From assembly GCF_037038585.1 (NCBI RefSeq), contig NC_092525.1, positions 20,976,867 through 21,040,866 on the forward strand: a stretch of DNA of 64,000 nucleotides, in the 5' to 3' direction. This document shows positions 13,401-26,520 of the stretch, one piece after another (the stretch's first letter is position 1; the number at the start of each line of letters is the position of its first letter). Below the pieces are notes generated by a model, which did not search any database, had not been told where the DNA came from, and was given only the letters and a program-made list of their open reading frames with translations. This DNA comes from Patagioenas fasciata. Lineage: Eukaryota > Chordata > Aves > Columbiformes > Columbidae. A program made the position numbers and the translations under genes.

Positions 13401-15044
13401 ACAACAAGGTATTTATGCCTGGCTGCAAGACAAGCTTGCTTTTTACCAGTGCCTGCTGCACATACCGCACAGAGGTGTTGGGAGGATTAATTACTTAGTG
13501 TGCGCAGAGGGCTTTGAAGATAAAATGTGAAAAGTAATTATTATGTGTTTTACTGATTTGGGCATGCACAGACATTTTTTTCTTAACGGTTTGTTGATTT
13601 TGTTGACTGGCAGTCCAGGACAAAACTGCATTTCTTGTGAGGTTTCTTTTTTTAATATTATTTTAATAGGCTTTTTAATTGCAGTATTTACTTTAGTCAC
13701 CTATTAAATAGCTAATTACTTGTGATCCTGTTTAGATTTGTGTTTAGCACAGACAACAATTACATCTTTTCTCCCAGAGCCCACAGTTACTGCATTACAT
13801 GCTGGGCTTGATCTACTTTTTTCCCCCTGTAAACAGGGCTTTCTGACTGTAATAACTTATTTTCCTGGTCATGCTCCATAAGGTGGAATTAATCTCAGTA
13901 AAGTCTTCTCCGGTTTGCCCATGACAAAGGGAACATGACAAAAGCTCTATCTGATGATATATAAACATGACAAATTGATCCTTTGTGTCATTAAAAGATG
14001 TAAATGGGACATCAGCATAAATGGGAGAGCAGTGAAGAGAACGGGGTAGGGAAAGGCTGTCGAAATCGTATGTAAAAATTCAGCATTCTGCTTATTATGA
14101 AAAGGTGCCAGTAATACCATCTTGGGACATACTTACAGGCTTTAATTTTAGGAGAACAAGTAGCACCAATACAAACACCATCAGGGATGCACAACGGGGG
14201 GGTGTTCGTGCAAGGGAACCTGACCAGCTCTGGGAGAACCTGCCCAGAAAAGAGGAGCCCAGCCAAGCCACCCATGCACCTTCTCGTCGGTTTGATGTCT
14301 TACGCGGTATTTAAACCACTGTTTCCACTTCCACAAACACCCAATTAAAGAGAAAGACCTCATTAGAGAGAATTTGGCAGATCATTTCTATTTTACTTCC
14401 TCACCCCTTAACGCCAGTGTTAAGCTCCTCTGCACCATACAGGCACTTGTGGAAAGGTCAAACCTGGCTCAGAAATTGCTACCACCAACAGACAAGGAGG
14501 GTCTCCTTTCTCATACGCCCTTAATCTACTTTTATTGCTGCTCAGTAACTTGCTGCACAGATTTCTAAGCTGAGAAGTTTAGACTAGATTAGTTTTTTGG
14601 TCCCTCTTCAGTCCCAGCCTTTGAAAGGACACCTGAGTCCTGCAGGCTGAACTGAATACCTTTCACATAAAGTGAAAACTAAATATCTCTTCTTGCTAAG
14701 ACAACCTTTGATTTACACTTATCTCCTCATTTCTTCTTCATATGTTTTTTTTTCCCTGAAGACGGGCTGCTGAGGAAGCACTTTCAGTTAGAGGTGAAAA
14801 GGAGGAGGCCAAGATGAAGAGGTGAAAAGAAACTCCTGCTATCTGCTAAATTATCTACAATTATTTGCACTTGAGCCAGTCACCTCAGTTCTCACCTTCT
14901 GTTGTAAAAATCAAAGTCCCCACGGCATTTTATTCCAGGAGCTCCAAAACAGGAGAAACAAACCCAAACAAACCCTCTCAGACAGCTCAGCTTAATGAGG
15001 AAAATAGTTTCAATGTCTTCCCTCATCTCCGTGGCCCAGGGGAT
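10401..15044. other. Unique non-coding DNA
   Basis: No exon or repeat is recognised. AT-rich stretches near 10840-10870 (TTAATTATTATATTAATTAT type) and 13525-13730 (several TAATTA and ATTAAA cores) resemble enhancer-type conserved elements, without proof. Open frames of up to about 125 codons (12555-12932) overlap each other in several frames on both strands, which is the pattern expected from stop-poor non-coding sequence. Confidence 0.55.
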
Positions 15045-15215
15045 CAAGGGACCATCACAGCTCATCCAGTGCCAGCCCTGCCATGAGCAGGGACATCTTT
15101 ACCAGCTCAGGTTGCTCAGAGCCCCATCCAGCCTGGCCTGGGATGTCTCCAAGGATGGGGCATCCACCACCTCTCTGGGCAACCTGGGACAGGCTCTCAC
15201 CACCCTCATTCAGCC
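15045..15215 (-). mobile_element. CR1 LINE 3' fragment, inverted
   Basis: This is a CR1 fragment in minus orientation, of the same subfamily as the copy at 5043. Read on the plus strand it shows CTCATCCAGTGCCAGCCCTG, then CCATGAGCAGGGACATC, a GGTTGCTCAGAGCCCCATCC block and CACCTCTCTGGGCAACCTGG. Both ends are truncated: the terminal ATTCTATG repeat and the upstream region are missing. It lies about 175 bp from another CR1 in the opposite orientation. Confidence 0.9.
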
Positions 15216-15389
15216 TCTGGATTTGTTTTTCACAGTTTTAGGGCAGTGGCTGTGCATCACAACACTTCTTTTTTTGCCCCAGGAATTCAAGGCAGGTGCA
15301 GGACCATGGAGGATGCTCGCAGGAAAGAGCCAGGCTCCAGGGAAACCCCCTCCAGCTCTGCCTGTCCTGCCATCCCCAATTGGGTGGGT

Positions 15390-15692
15390 GCCAAGATGAT
15401 AGACCAGACTCTTTTCAGTGGTGCCAAGCTACAGGATGAGGGGCAATGGGCACAGACTGAAACACAGGAGCTTCCATCTGAATAAGAGGAGAAACTTCTT
15501 TACTTTGAGGGTGCCAAAGCCCTGGAACAGGCTGTCCAAAGAGGTTGTGGAGTCTCCTTCTCTGGAAACATTCAAACCCACCTGGATGTAATCCTGTGCA
15601 GTCTGCTCTGGTGAACCTGCTTTAGCAGGTGGGTTGGACTAGATGATCTCCAGAGGTCCCTTCCAACCCCAACCAGCCTGTGATTCTGTGAG
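15390..15692 (+). mobile_element. CR1 LINE 3' fragment (second subfamily)
   Basis: This CR1 copy is about 300 bp and in plus orientation. It carries GGATGAGGGGCAATGGGCAC, then GGAGAAACTTCTTTACTTTG, GAACAGGCTGTCCAAAGAGG, TTGGACTAGATGATCTCCAG and the terminal CCAACCCCAACCAGCCTGTG. These blocks differ from those of the 5043 group and match the inverted copy at 18545, so at least two CR1 subfamilies are present. It has no coding capacity. Confidence 0.93.
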
Positions 15693-18544
15693 GTCAAGAC
15701 AATCTTGCTAAGTATTGCATACATTAAAACCTTTAAAAACGCAGAAGCCCCTCCAAGTGTCCTGCAGTCAGGTTTAGTCGTTCCCTACATCCCGAACCTT
15801 CTAGGGCATGCCAGCTTCACGAGTATCATGTTTTTCCAGGCACAGTACTGAAAGTAACAGGAAAACAACTGTCTCATTGTTTAGAGCATCCCTAAATATT
15901 GCCAGTAAAGATCTGGTTGACTTTCCACAGTCTGCGGCTTTTGAGATTTTTCCACCGGGGTGATTTATTTCACCAAAACAGCTCTCAGGCCACCAGCTGT
16001 TAGAGCACTTGTGGAAAGGGCCAACTCAATTCTCATTATTCACTGTAGATTTCCCTTAATAGAATCAAACTGGTTAAAAAGCACTAATACCAATAACACA
16101 GTTCTCTGTACTTTTGACCCAAATTCTCCTCCAGCTCTCAAGGGAGTGGACACAGGAGGAACGCTGCAGGATTTCCTCTGGTACATAGACAGCAAGAACT
16201 AACCCAGACAGGCAATCCTCATCCCCTGTGTTTTAGGAGCATTTTGAGGTCTAGGCTCTGTTGTATCAGGTACTGTGCAAAATCCTGTCCAAAAACTCTG
16301 ATCCCGAACTGCTCACGGTGCTCTGTCTCAGCCCCTGTTCTCCAAAATGACCTTTCTCTGCTGCATGCAAACAGTTCAGAAAGTCATAGTTGTTTTTTTT
16401 TAAAATAAAAAGATAAGAAGTGGCACAAACAGTTTTCCATGTTCAGTAATTGCACTGCCAGTTTCAGTACACAATAAGAAAGCAAATATTATTGTGAACT
16501 TAAGGTGGTGAGGGGGGAAGGAGCTTTTTTTTTTTCCCCAGGAGACTATCTAGAAAAATCAGATTCATGTAAACACTGCAAAAGCCATTGTAATTTTAGC
16601 ACGTTCACTTGGCAGGGCAGGTGCAAATGAAATGGTTCATTTAGTTATTTTCATTCCTACATAATCCAAGTTGTAGTTTTAGTTGTATGAACCACATGCA
16701 TGCTTCTCTAGGACATAGAGAACTGTGACAAAAGCAACTCGCACAAGCAGGTGTAGGACAGAGCGAGGTGGTTTAGGAGGGAGATTTGGGGTCAAACAAG
16801 GCAATTCTACTCTGACTAGTCCCAATCCCAGCAAAAGCACATGTTGCTGCCTGAAGGAACTGGCCCTGAAGTACTTCTCAAGTGGAAACAGGCATCATTA
16901 GGCTTCAGAGTTAACACTCCAGGGTGCTGAGCAGGGGAGAGCTTACAATTCAGAGCCAGCATGGTGGTGTATGGTGTTACCACGGTCCCTCCTCTGAGCC
17001 CAGAGCATGGAGAAACCGGCGCTGAGCTCCCACTCGGCTCAGCTCGTGCTCTCCAGAGGAGTTTTGGCAGCGCAGAGGAGGAAGGAAGGAATGTAGACTC
17101 CTCTAGCCACCAAGTTAATGGGTTTCAATGTGTAATTAGTGTCATTCTTGAAAACCCACGTCTTGTCACCACTCTAAATGTGTTTAGCTTCTGTTTCCTC
17201 ATTATTTTGGGATTTCATGTTCCTGCTAGATTAAGGAGATACTTTCCCCCACTCCCCCAACACAGTCCTCTTCCATGTGAGTATTCATAGATGATTAAGA
17301 GATGATTGGAAACCTCTTGGCCTGCTCTTTGCATGTTAAACATTTGCCTGAGGAAGGACAAATATCCACTCTAGAATTTGGAAGTTTGATAAAATCTGAC
17401 GTACTGAGCAGAGACTAACAAATCCTTGATTTGTATCTAGTCCTTGGCACCACAATTCTTTAGGACAACTTATGCATAATGACTGTGAAACTCAATACTA
17501 ACTTTCCTGTATTGGCAACAGTAATTTGATGGGATTTCAGACTGCCGTAAAAAGCCCAGAGTCATAAAACCCAAGAGAGCTAATTTAGATTAGTCTGCAC
17601 GTGCTCTCATTATCAGTGCTGGGGAAAAAGAGGTACCTTGAAAAGTAAAGCCAATTTTGAGTTACTTGGTGGGAGGATCTCTCTCCCCTCTCCACTTGCT
17701 CTGTCCCTGTCACAGGAAACCCATTTTGGTTGATGCAATCAGAAAAAAAAAAAAAAAATTACTTGATCTCTACTTCTAACTGAAATATATGATTTTTTAA
17801 ACACCACTGCAAAGGTATGTCAGGGTTCCCAGCCTCCTGCAGCCAAAGCAGTTTCCAAGGTGTCCACACCTGTTCCCACCTCCACCCCTGGCAGGAGAAG
17901 GTGCCATGGCCATGGGTTTCAGGAGGACTGTGGCTGCCTCAGCTGGGCAAGCTAAAGAAACGCATTCAACTCCACAGATCCAGAGTTATGCATCACACAT
18001 TTCTGCTCTCTTACTCTATCTTATTTTGATTTGCTTTTTATTTGCAAGCCAGCACAATTGCAAAGTTCTGAGGAGGGATGCGCTTTCTTTCTCCTGCCTT
18101 GAGACAGACGTAGGAAATGCCACAGAAATAAACTCTGCTAAGAAAATGTAAGAATTGAACAGCTCAGCTTTCAAGAGTCAGATAATGGCAAACAGAAGGT
18201 TGAACTTTTCCCCTCGTGTGCATATGCATCATGATTCATTGCATACTCCTCAGCTATTGCAGCATGCCATAATTTGTCTCAAGAGGCAAACAGTAGTTTG
18301 CAGAGCAGCAGGGCGAGGCCGAGTTCACAGCATACCCCCTCGCTATGCCCAATGCACTGCAAAGTAACAGCAAGCTTGCTCGTGTCAGGGAGAAGCTAGA
18401 ATGGGGCTGCTCCCTGAAGGAAAATACAGGAAAACCAAGAGACAGCTCTGGAACAGAGCAAGGGGCAGGAGATCCTGCAATGGAGCTCAGGCTGGGCTCA
18501 GCTCAAGTGGGGACCATCAAATCCTAGGTGAGGCTGGTCAGAGA
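15693..18544. other. Unique non-coding DNA
   Basis: No exon or interspersed repeat is recognised. A run of sixteen A bases lies at 17743-17758 and a T8 run near 16393. Open frames such as 16961-17290 plus show no splice context or known motif. A GCACTTGTGGAAAGG block near 16003 also occurs near 14443, but a 15-base match is expected by chance in a window this size. Confidence 0.55.
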
Positions 18545-18985
18545 AATCACAGAGTCACAGAACGGCTGGGGTTGGAAGGGACCTCTGGAGATCGTCAAGT
18601 CCAAATCACCTGCTAAAGGAGGTTCACCAGAGCAGATCACACAGGATTGTGTCCAGGAGGGTTTGAATGTGTCCAGAGAAGGAGACTCCACAACCTCTGG
18701 GCAGCCCGTTCCAGACTCTGGCACCCTGAAGTAAAGATGTTTCTTCTCATGTTCAGATGGAACCTCCTGTGTTTCAGTCTGTGCCTGTTGTCCCTCATCC
18801 TGTCATTGGGCACCACTGAAAACGGTCTACTCCATCCTCTTGGCACCTGCCCTTCCTTGGGGTATTTATTAGCATAAATAAGGTCCCCTTCTCAGCCTTC
18901 TCTTCTCCAGGCTGAACAGAGCCAGCTCTCTCAGTCTTTCCTCATAAGAAAAATGCTCCAGACCCCTCATCATCATCAAGGTCTG
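18545..18985 (-). mobile_element. CR1 LINE 3' fragment, inverted, longest copy
   Basis: This CR1 is about 440 bp in minus orientation. Read on the plus strand it begins at the element's 3' end with AATCACAGAGTCACAGAACG and GGGTTGGAAGGGACCTCTGG. It then runs through GAAGGAGACTCCACAACCTC, a TGCCTGTTGTCCCTCATCCT block, and a CTTCTCTTCTCCAGGCTGAA block that ends near CCAGACCCCTCATCATC. It belongs to the same subfamily as 15390-15692. No reverse-transcriptase frame remains, and the overlapping frames of 60-76 codons are artefacts. Confidence 0.94.
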
Positions 18986-20369
18986 TTAGTGCCCTCAGGG
19001 CCCTAATCTGGTGCATGGATGTCCCTGAGATGTGGCCACTTGACTTGTAGCTTCAGGCATTACAAGCCCTGCAGCCAGACCTGCGGTGCAGGCACAGCTG
19101 GCTGCATTACATCAGATTGAGTGGTCTGTCCTGTGGTTAAACTGAAAGCTGCACCGCGCACCATGCTGCACAGGATTTTGCCTCCTGAGAAGTAGTGGTA
19201 GGTTTGAGTCACTTCTGGCAGTGACCTGCGAGGAGCTCATTGTCCCCACAGCACGGCTCAGAAAGAGCTCCGCTACAATAGTCACGGTTTTGTGTCCACT
19301 TATCCACATCACTGCTTCTCCCTGGTCAGTTTGGACCAGTGAAGCCTGGCTGAATGGTATTGTAAATACCTTGAAAAAAGGTCCCTGAGCAGACTTCTGG
19401 AAGAAATCCAACCATGATGTTGATGCTGCTGAAGTCAGCATGACCCTGGATCTTCTCAGTCGAGTCTGCTGCCCTTGGGCAGCACATGCACTTCTCCAAT
19501 GCTGCACGCAGAATAATCAGCTATTCCCATGCAGATGAGCGCCGGGAGACGAGCAGCAATCCGCCCGGGGACTCACAGTTCTGGGAAGCGCAAACCCCCG
19601 CGTTCAGAAATATCTCACCGCAGGAGTAATACTGCTCAAGTCTTGCAAGTAATAAAAAGTAATGGGAAACAGATGCTGCTGTACCTTAGATTAGAATCTA
19701 TGTTTAGATTTCCAAGATAATTTTTATCTCCGATACTTTGGCTAATGTAAGGCTGATATGATATATGGATTTTTTGCGGAGACTGAAAAGAGTGCGCCCG
19801 CTTCAAAATACAACCTGAGATGCAGTTGTCTCCGGCTGGGAGACAGAGAAAAGAAACAGAATTGGCCTGAAGGAGGGTTGGGATGGAGGATGTGTTACTT
19901 GTATGAGCTCAAATGACCCTGGACCAGTGTTGGAGGAGGAGTCATGTCTCCCCTCCTGCCTGCCCCAAGCACAGTGGAAAGGACCATCCCAGGGGCTCCT
20001 CGGAGGGCAGGGGACCATTCAGTCCTTCCCTGTGGCCATGCACATCCCCAGCCCAGGACCTTGGAAACACCCCGGGAGAGCTGTCACTTCTGCAGGAAAG
20101 TAAAACCAGGGTCTTTATTAAGTCCTTAACAGGATGAGCTCAAATACCCAGCACACTGACTTAAAATCAGCCACTCATGGGGGGAGCAGGTACCACACTC
20201 CAGCAACTATATTTCCATCATCCTGCAGCGCTAGGATGGGGTACAGACCTCCCTGCACATCCACATCCTCCTTCGCTTACTTGAACCCTAGTTTTCTGAA
20301 ACATGCTTTTTCTCCATACGTGGTCTGACATCCTTCAACATCCCTTCTCACCATCATCACCATCATGTC
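18986..20369. other. Unique non-coding DNA
   Basis: No feature is recognised. A minus-strand open frame of 131 codons at 19112-19507 has no recognisable domain or clear splice sites. Several overlapping frames near 19900-20140 lie in GC-richer sequence and are probably fortuitous. Confidence 0.5.
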
Positions 20370-20442
20370 ACTGCTCATGGCAGGGGGTTGGACTAGATGG
20401 TCTTTGTAGGTTCTATCCAACCTAAACTATTCTACGATTCTA
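20370..20442 (+). mobile_element. CR1 LINE tail fragment
   Basis: Only the last 70 bases or so of a CR1 are present, in plus orientation: CTGCTCATGGCAGGGGGTTG, GACTAGATGGTCTTTGTAGG, then CCAACCTAAACTATTCTACG and ATTCTATG. The upstream neighbour is a short CATCATCACCATCATCATG run that is not part of CR1. This is an extreme 5' truncation, typical of CR1 insertion. Confidence 0.88.
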
Positions 20443-23400
20443 TGCCTCTGTTGAGGCCAGGCAGAGCCTTTTCCTGGTCTGCAGCCAACAAGGCCAATGA
20501 CAAACCCACATGGCACCAAAAGAAAAAAAAGGTGGGAAATAAAGAAGATTTTATTTTTTTCTAAATTATTATTATTTTCCAGCCTGAAAACTCTTGGCAA
20601 AGTAAAACTCATCAGTTCCTTCTAGCATTGTAAGTGGAGATTATGTAATATTTACAGTGATATTAATGCAATCAATCAGCGTCAGCAAGTGGAGATGTGG
20701 GAGCCAGCTATACACGCAAGAGAAAAGTGGGGAAAAGGAAAGCACAAAGGGGTCCCTGTGATGGCCAGGGAGGGATGCCAAATACTTTCGCTGCTTTCCT
20801 AACTAATATGTTACAAAATAACACAATCAGCTTTGGCCCAGTTCATTAAAAATAATTAACTTGACTGCTCAGTGACTTCCCCACAGACTTGAGATGCCCA
20901 CAAGCACCCGGGTGTTCGCATAAACACCTTTCCTCCTCCTGTTCGCAGGGGAGGACTTTGCCCAGCCCTGCTCCAGCACAGTCCCAAGTGATGTCAAAGG
21001 AGCCCTTGTTGGATCTGGGGCTACTGGGGATGATGACAGAACCATGGACCAGAAGCCTGCACTGAACAGAAGGGCTCTGCCACTGCCTCATCCACTCACG
21101 CCAAAATGCAGCAGCTGAAAAGAGGCCATTCTTCCCTAAATGTGAGCCTTGCAGCCGCCAGGCAAGTGACTACACAACCCCAAAAGCTGCACAAATAGCT
21201 ACTTCTGCCACTTTGTTTTCTTTTTCCTTTTTTAGGTGGAAATATTAAGGTCCAGAGGGGGTTGTTGCCAGAGCCTGATTTCTGCCTGGGCATTGGGGGA
21301 GTTTTTGGCAGCAGAGAAAAGGTGTCATTTTGCTGTACAAGGGTGGGAAGCAGGATCTGCAGATGATTTGAGCGAGGATTCAAACCCAGCCCACCCAGCT
21401 GGCACCAGACAGGCCGAGAAGGGGTCAGCAGCTGGCCTGCAAGGAGCTGGGATCATGCCCAGGAGCAACAGCTGGGGGCGTGCTCTGGTCCTGTCTACCG
21501 GGATGGAAACACCGCAGGCCTTTGCTAAACCATATCTCAGAATAAGCCTTGCCTAAACCACTGGTATGGTGTTTGGACCCCAGCCTAGAGTTTGGCAGAG
21601 GCCAGTCTTGGGATTCAGATCTCAATGTGGACTTTCTCAGGTTCTGAGAATGCTTGGACTGGGGACCATTGCTGCTCTGGCTGATGGGTCACTCTCACTA
21701 AGAGAAATGGGCAAATCAGTTCAGAAGAAACAATTGGGTCATGTGTTCATAACCCATTAATTTTGCCTGCAAAAGAGGCAGAAGGAATGAGTTACCTTGT
21801 TTTGTTTATTTTAAAAAGCACCCATAACTGTTGAGATACTGGGTTGGACAGTTCTCACACACTAGTAGGAGATCTGTTCTGTCCAGATTTCTGCTGGACC
21901 ACCAAAGAGATCCATAGCCAAGTTCAAGTAACCTAAGAAATTTGGATCTACTCTGGAAGGGTCACGGCATGTTGATGTGCTTGTCTGAACTGTACGATTA
22001 CAACTTCCAGAATTTATCCTTGCCTGCTACCTAAAGGATAAAAACTGCATATATTTAGAAATGTGAACATCACTTGAGAAACCTAGGCAAGGTCCCTAAT
22101 ATCATTAAGAAAAAAATTGAATGATGGCAAATGTGTAGATGCCTAAAACCCTACAGCATTACCTTCAGAGGACTTGTTTGATCAAAAATTCTGTTTAACT
22201 ACTGGAGTAAGGAAATTCCAGATATGCTTCATTCAGAAAGAAGAAATCCCACATATTTCAAGATTTGATCAGTGCAATAAAAGAACAGGAGCAAAAGTCT
22301 GTTTTACCTATGTTCATGTCTGTTATTTTACCCCAAAACCACAAAACCAGAAAAACCTGAAGAGTGCTCAGGTGACAGTCAAAACAGATGCCCAAAGCAG
22401 ATTTTTCCCCTCTGTGGACCTCCTGCTAGAAGCCACCACAAGGAAACTCATGCAATTCCAGAAAGGTTTCTGACACCAACCTTGGTTGAAAGGGAAGGGA
22501 CAGGTGAGTGGCAGAGGATCAGCTGCTGAGCTCCTGACCCTGGTGCAGATGGAGATCAGGCTAGAGCAGATGACTCCTTGAATCCTGAGTTTGGAAAGAG
22601 CTGTTGGCCCAGATGTGATTGAGAAATGCCTGTTCTCCAGAGGAAGATCAGCATGCGGGTGGCAGTGAATTTTCCAAGAGCAGACCTCCCCAAATGCTCA
22701 GTTTGGCAGTAAGAGCCAGTTGTCTTTGAACAGGCAGTCGACATGTGATCATTTTGGGCTCCTTCCCATTTAGGAGTACGACTCTTGGGGAAAGCTTGAC
22801 ATCAGATTCTGCCCTGGTCAAAGAGTGCAAAACCCTGTCCAAGGCCAAGTTTAGTGCATTTTTGACTCCTGAGCCATGCTCTCTTTTCCTCTCTGACCCA
22901 GGCAGTCTATTTTGGGCTTAATTCCTAGTGACACGAGCAGGAATTCCTAGAATAAGACTCTTGTGCACAGATGGAACAGCAAACTATTTTGACCACTGCG
23001 CAACCACAACCACGAACCACTTCCATTAACCCCAACCTTTTGCTCCAGCTTTAGGTTTCCTTGTAACTGCTTATCAGCTTTCTTCTGGGTGAAGTTCAGT
23101 CCCCTCTGGGGAAAAAGGGCTCTGTTTTTATTGTTCTAGGAGCCTGTCCCTTGCATTATGGAGGTGCCCACCAGATGCCCTAGAAACCTTTGTCACTGAG
23201 GACCTTTGTCACAGGGGCAAAGGAAAAAGAACATACAATGTTAATCATATTGTATAAGCAACTAAATTAGGTATGTGATATTCCTCAGACCTCTTTGTAA
23301 TCTCTGTAGAGAGATCTTTCTTCCATTGAGCAATTTGGAGCAGGAATTAACCCCCTGTGCTGGGAAGAGCCTTACAGAGTAACCTTCCTCCAACCGACAG

Positions 23401-24686
23401 AGGAGCTGTTGGGTGCCGAGCTGTCTAAGCCAGGTAGATAAGTCAGACACCTTCAGTAGACAGCTGGAGGTAGGTAAGATGAATACTTCTCTGGTACTCT
23501 ACCCTTTGTATCTCCATCCCAGTGGGGAATGCCTCATCTCTACTTCAAAATCTGGACAACACCTTTCTCAACACCAAGTTGACCAAAAATTGGTCCTAGA
23601 CAGTAAGAGTGACCTGAAAGCTCAGAAACTCTCATCCCAGTGGGTCAGAGAGGAAAGAAGCAGCTACTTTCTTCGGTCTGTGGTGCTATTTGCAGCTTTC
23701 TCTGTATGTGACACTGAGGCAAGAATTAGGCAATGCCCTGACCACACATTTATCCACACTTCTGATGCTTTAGCAATCTAATTTCTCAGCTAGAGGCTGA
23801 AGCCAAAGTATTACACGTTTAGAAATGAGCCTGTGAGTTGAACATATGAGATCAGCCAAGGCTTATTTTATTGTTGCCACTTACTATTTCATAACAAGAG
23901 GAGAATGCACGTGGGGCTGTCTTGAGACGGGAATGATGTAGGGCAAAGCCCTGAAGTGCTTCATGCCTTCACTGCCAGTATTTGTAGTGCAAAGGTGTCC
24001 AATTTTGACATACCTAGTTAGGGCTAATGGAAGGAACCACTAACAACCACAGGAACTACAACGAGGACCAGAGATGATGGCAATCATAAATGACGAAGCT
24101 GCAGATGAGCTCAAGATGAAAGATGGCTTAGGGAGAGTTGTTCACCCCAGGCCAGGGGAGCCAGGGGCTTGGCCAGCAGACCCCAGCTAATGCTGAGTCC
24201 ATCCTGCTTGAGCATAAACACAGAGCAGCACTTGGCCGCAGCTCTTGTCTGTATTGCCATTTGTGCTGATAACGCACATTTTTAAAGGCGATGTTAATTG
24301 CCGCACTAGATTTATTAACACGAATATTATCCATCCTTTCCTTTCACCCCCACTCTCTTCAGATCAATTCATCATTTTTACTAGAGGGTGAGTTGCAAGG
24401 ACCTTTCTGGGGATGGCACCAGGAACATCAGCTCCACGATCACCTGTAGGTCAAAGAGGATAAGTTCACAGAAAGCTGTGTGTAAATGATTGAACTGAGC
24501 TCTGAGATGCCAATTGTGTTGTTTTCTCCTGACAAACCCTGAACAACTGAGGCATGAGTAACGTTGCATCTAGTTTGCAGCAGGGTAAGGAGAAAAAAGA
24601 GCTTTCAGGGTGGAATCCAAACTGCGTCCTCCTATCAAACCCCACTGAGTCAGTATGCTGAAATGGCTGGGCGTTCAGCAGGAAGC
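20443..24686. other. Unique non-coding DNA
   Basis: No exon, RNA gene or interspersed repeat is recognised. A 9-base direct repeat AATTCCTAG flanks a 20-base segment near 22920-22950, which is too short to interpret. The open frames, the largest at 23413-23781 plus, show no domain. Confidence 0.5.
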
Positions 24687-24695
24687 TATATAAAG
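24687..24695 (+). promoter_or_regulatory. TATA-box-like site
   Basis: TATATAAAG is a close match to the TATA-box consensus. It is followed 11 bases later by a GATA-type site (GGATAAGAG), and a possible donor (AAAGTGAGT) lies about 45 bases downstream near 24738. The longest ATG-initiated frame of the window starts about 700 bases further on. TATA matches are frequent in AT-rich DNA, so promoter function is inference. Confidence 0.2.
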
Positions 24696-25391
24696 CTGCA
24701 AGGATAAGAGCCACTCTTTGGTGCCAGGCTCGAAGCTAAAGTGAGTTTTGCAGGAGGAAGGTTACGGGCCTCTAACGGGACATAAATTGTGGTTCTGTGC
24801 GCAGCAGAAAGTGTGTGCCTGGTGTCTGTGCAGATCCTTGCAAACTGCATCTTTAAATGTAAGCATCAGTGGTGCCAAACAATTACGATGTTTATAGAAA
24901 CTGATGGTCTACATCTGTTTAAAATACTTCTCAGTGTTTAGACTGACAGAACAGAAAACATTCTGCAAAGAGTAAGCATAAATTGGATGGTTTGATGTAT
25001 TTTTTCTAAGTGAGAAGAACTCACACTAAATTGATTAACTACTCAAATTCATTAGTACTGTAAGCACTATAGAGTAAATGCATGCCATAAACCTGCCTTC
25101 CTGCATGACAGAGAATTAACAAAATATAAGGAAATTCTTCCAGAGTGTAAACCCTGTTTGGAACTAGAATGCAGTCTCATATCCCAGTACAGTTAGAGCC
25201 TTCCTGCTTGATCTTAAGCAAGGCAAAGCTTTTGCTCCATTGAGAAATCAGCCTTGCATGTCTTTGCCTCAACTCTCAGTCTCTGCAATGGAGATAATTT
25301 TTGCTCCAATTCAGCTGTTGACAGACAGACAGAGCAGAAGAGCAAGCTGAGCTCTGACCCACTTGCAAAGGGTAACTGGATTGGTTTCACC

Positions 25392-25922
25392 ATGCAGAGA
25401 AGCCTGACCAAAGACTTTGGCTTTATCTCACTTGCTGGAGGTGGCTCTATCTCCACCCCAACACTTTCCTTTATTGCTTTGACTCTGGGGGACTCCAGAG
25501 AATCAGTGGTCCCTCTTCACACCAACACCCTGCTGGCATTGCAGCATGCACCTTCTTTGATCCAGGTAGTTTTGAACACAAGCAAAACATGCAGATGGTT
25601 TGGAGATGAAAGCAGTAGAGATTTTGTAGATAGAGACCACGGGAGCAAAAGAGCAGAGCAACACTCTGCTGAAGTTCAACAGCCCTCAGTAAAACAACAG
25701 GTCTTGAGGGACCTCAAGAAGCCACAAACCAGAGCCAGCTCCACAAATCCTGGGATCACTTCAGCAACGGCCAAACCCCAGGAAATGCTGGACTTTGGCA
25801 AAACACCTTCCCTCAGCCACAGCAGCTCCCTAAGCAGTGCCTACAACACTGCAAGACCCAAGTTCTCATGCACGTACCCATGGGCTTGCTTGTATGGCCA
25901 CCCTCAGCTTCCTCTGCCTTGA
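25392..25922 (+). other. Longest open frame, coding status doubtful
   Basis: From the ATG at 25392 (context TTCACCATGC) the frame is open for 176 codons. It extends upstream without a stop to at least 25254, but only from a TTG codon. I see no signal peptide, membrane segment, zinc finger or other motif, and the product is rich in Ser, Thr and Gln of low regularity. The length is in the upper tail of what chance gives in 64 kb on six frames, so it is listed but not called a gene. It could be an unrelated intronless frame or a stop-poor stretch of non-coding DNA. Confidence 0.15.
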
Positions 25923-26520
25923 CAAGGTACTGCTCTGTTGCAGTGCTTGGCCACCTGACTAATCAAAGAACCCTTCCTTCATTAGTAGCTCAAAATCTTG
26001 CTATAAATCTCCCCATAGGGCTCACTCTTGGGTGACAGTGTTTGAGAACAAAGAGCCTCATTCATCAGAAAAGCCTTTGGAGTTCACTTTTTAATTTTTT
26101 TACATTACTCTTAAGTGGGGGGGTGTGTGCGAGTTTTATGGGCAAAGCACACAGATAGCCCAGAAGGGACACCCTGCTCTGGAACTAGTTATAACCACGT
26201 CCCCTTGGGTACGGCTGCTGTGCAGCCAGTGGGAAGGCCTCTCCTCTCTCAGCTATACTGAAAACAAATGTACGGCAGAAAACAATCCAACTCCAGAGCT
26301 TTCCCATAGTTAATTGCCAGGATTATTACGGTATCTAGCTCAGTAAAAGACTTGCAGTTTCCATTCTTTTTTTCCTCCCACCCAGTCCTTTGTATTTTTA
26401 AGACCACTTATGTCACACACACACACGCAAAACTCCCGCACGAAAAGGCAGCCACATCAAACACATCATCACAAATAAGCAGCCTCCATCTCTTCCAAGC
26501 CCTCATTCCCTCTCTCTATG
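25923..26520. other. Unique non-coding DNA
   Basis: No feature is recognised apart from a G7 run near 26117-26123 and a short CA run near 26417-26428. Confidence 0.5.

Noticed and set aside
14995..15399. 134-codon open frame on the plus strand
   Set aside because: Its central part is an inverted CR1, and the frame has no independent support.
14443..16017. Shared GCACTTGTGGAAAGG at 14443 and 16003
   Set aside because: A 15-base match between two sites is expected by chance in 64 kb, and the flanks do not align.
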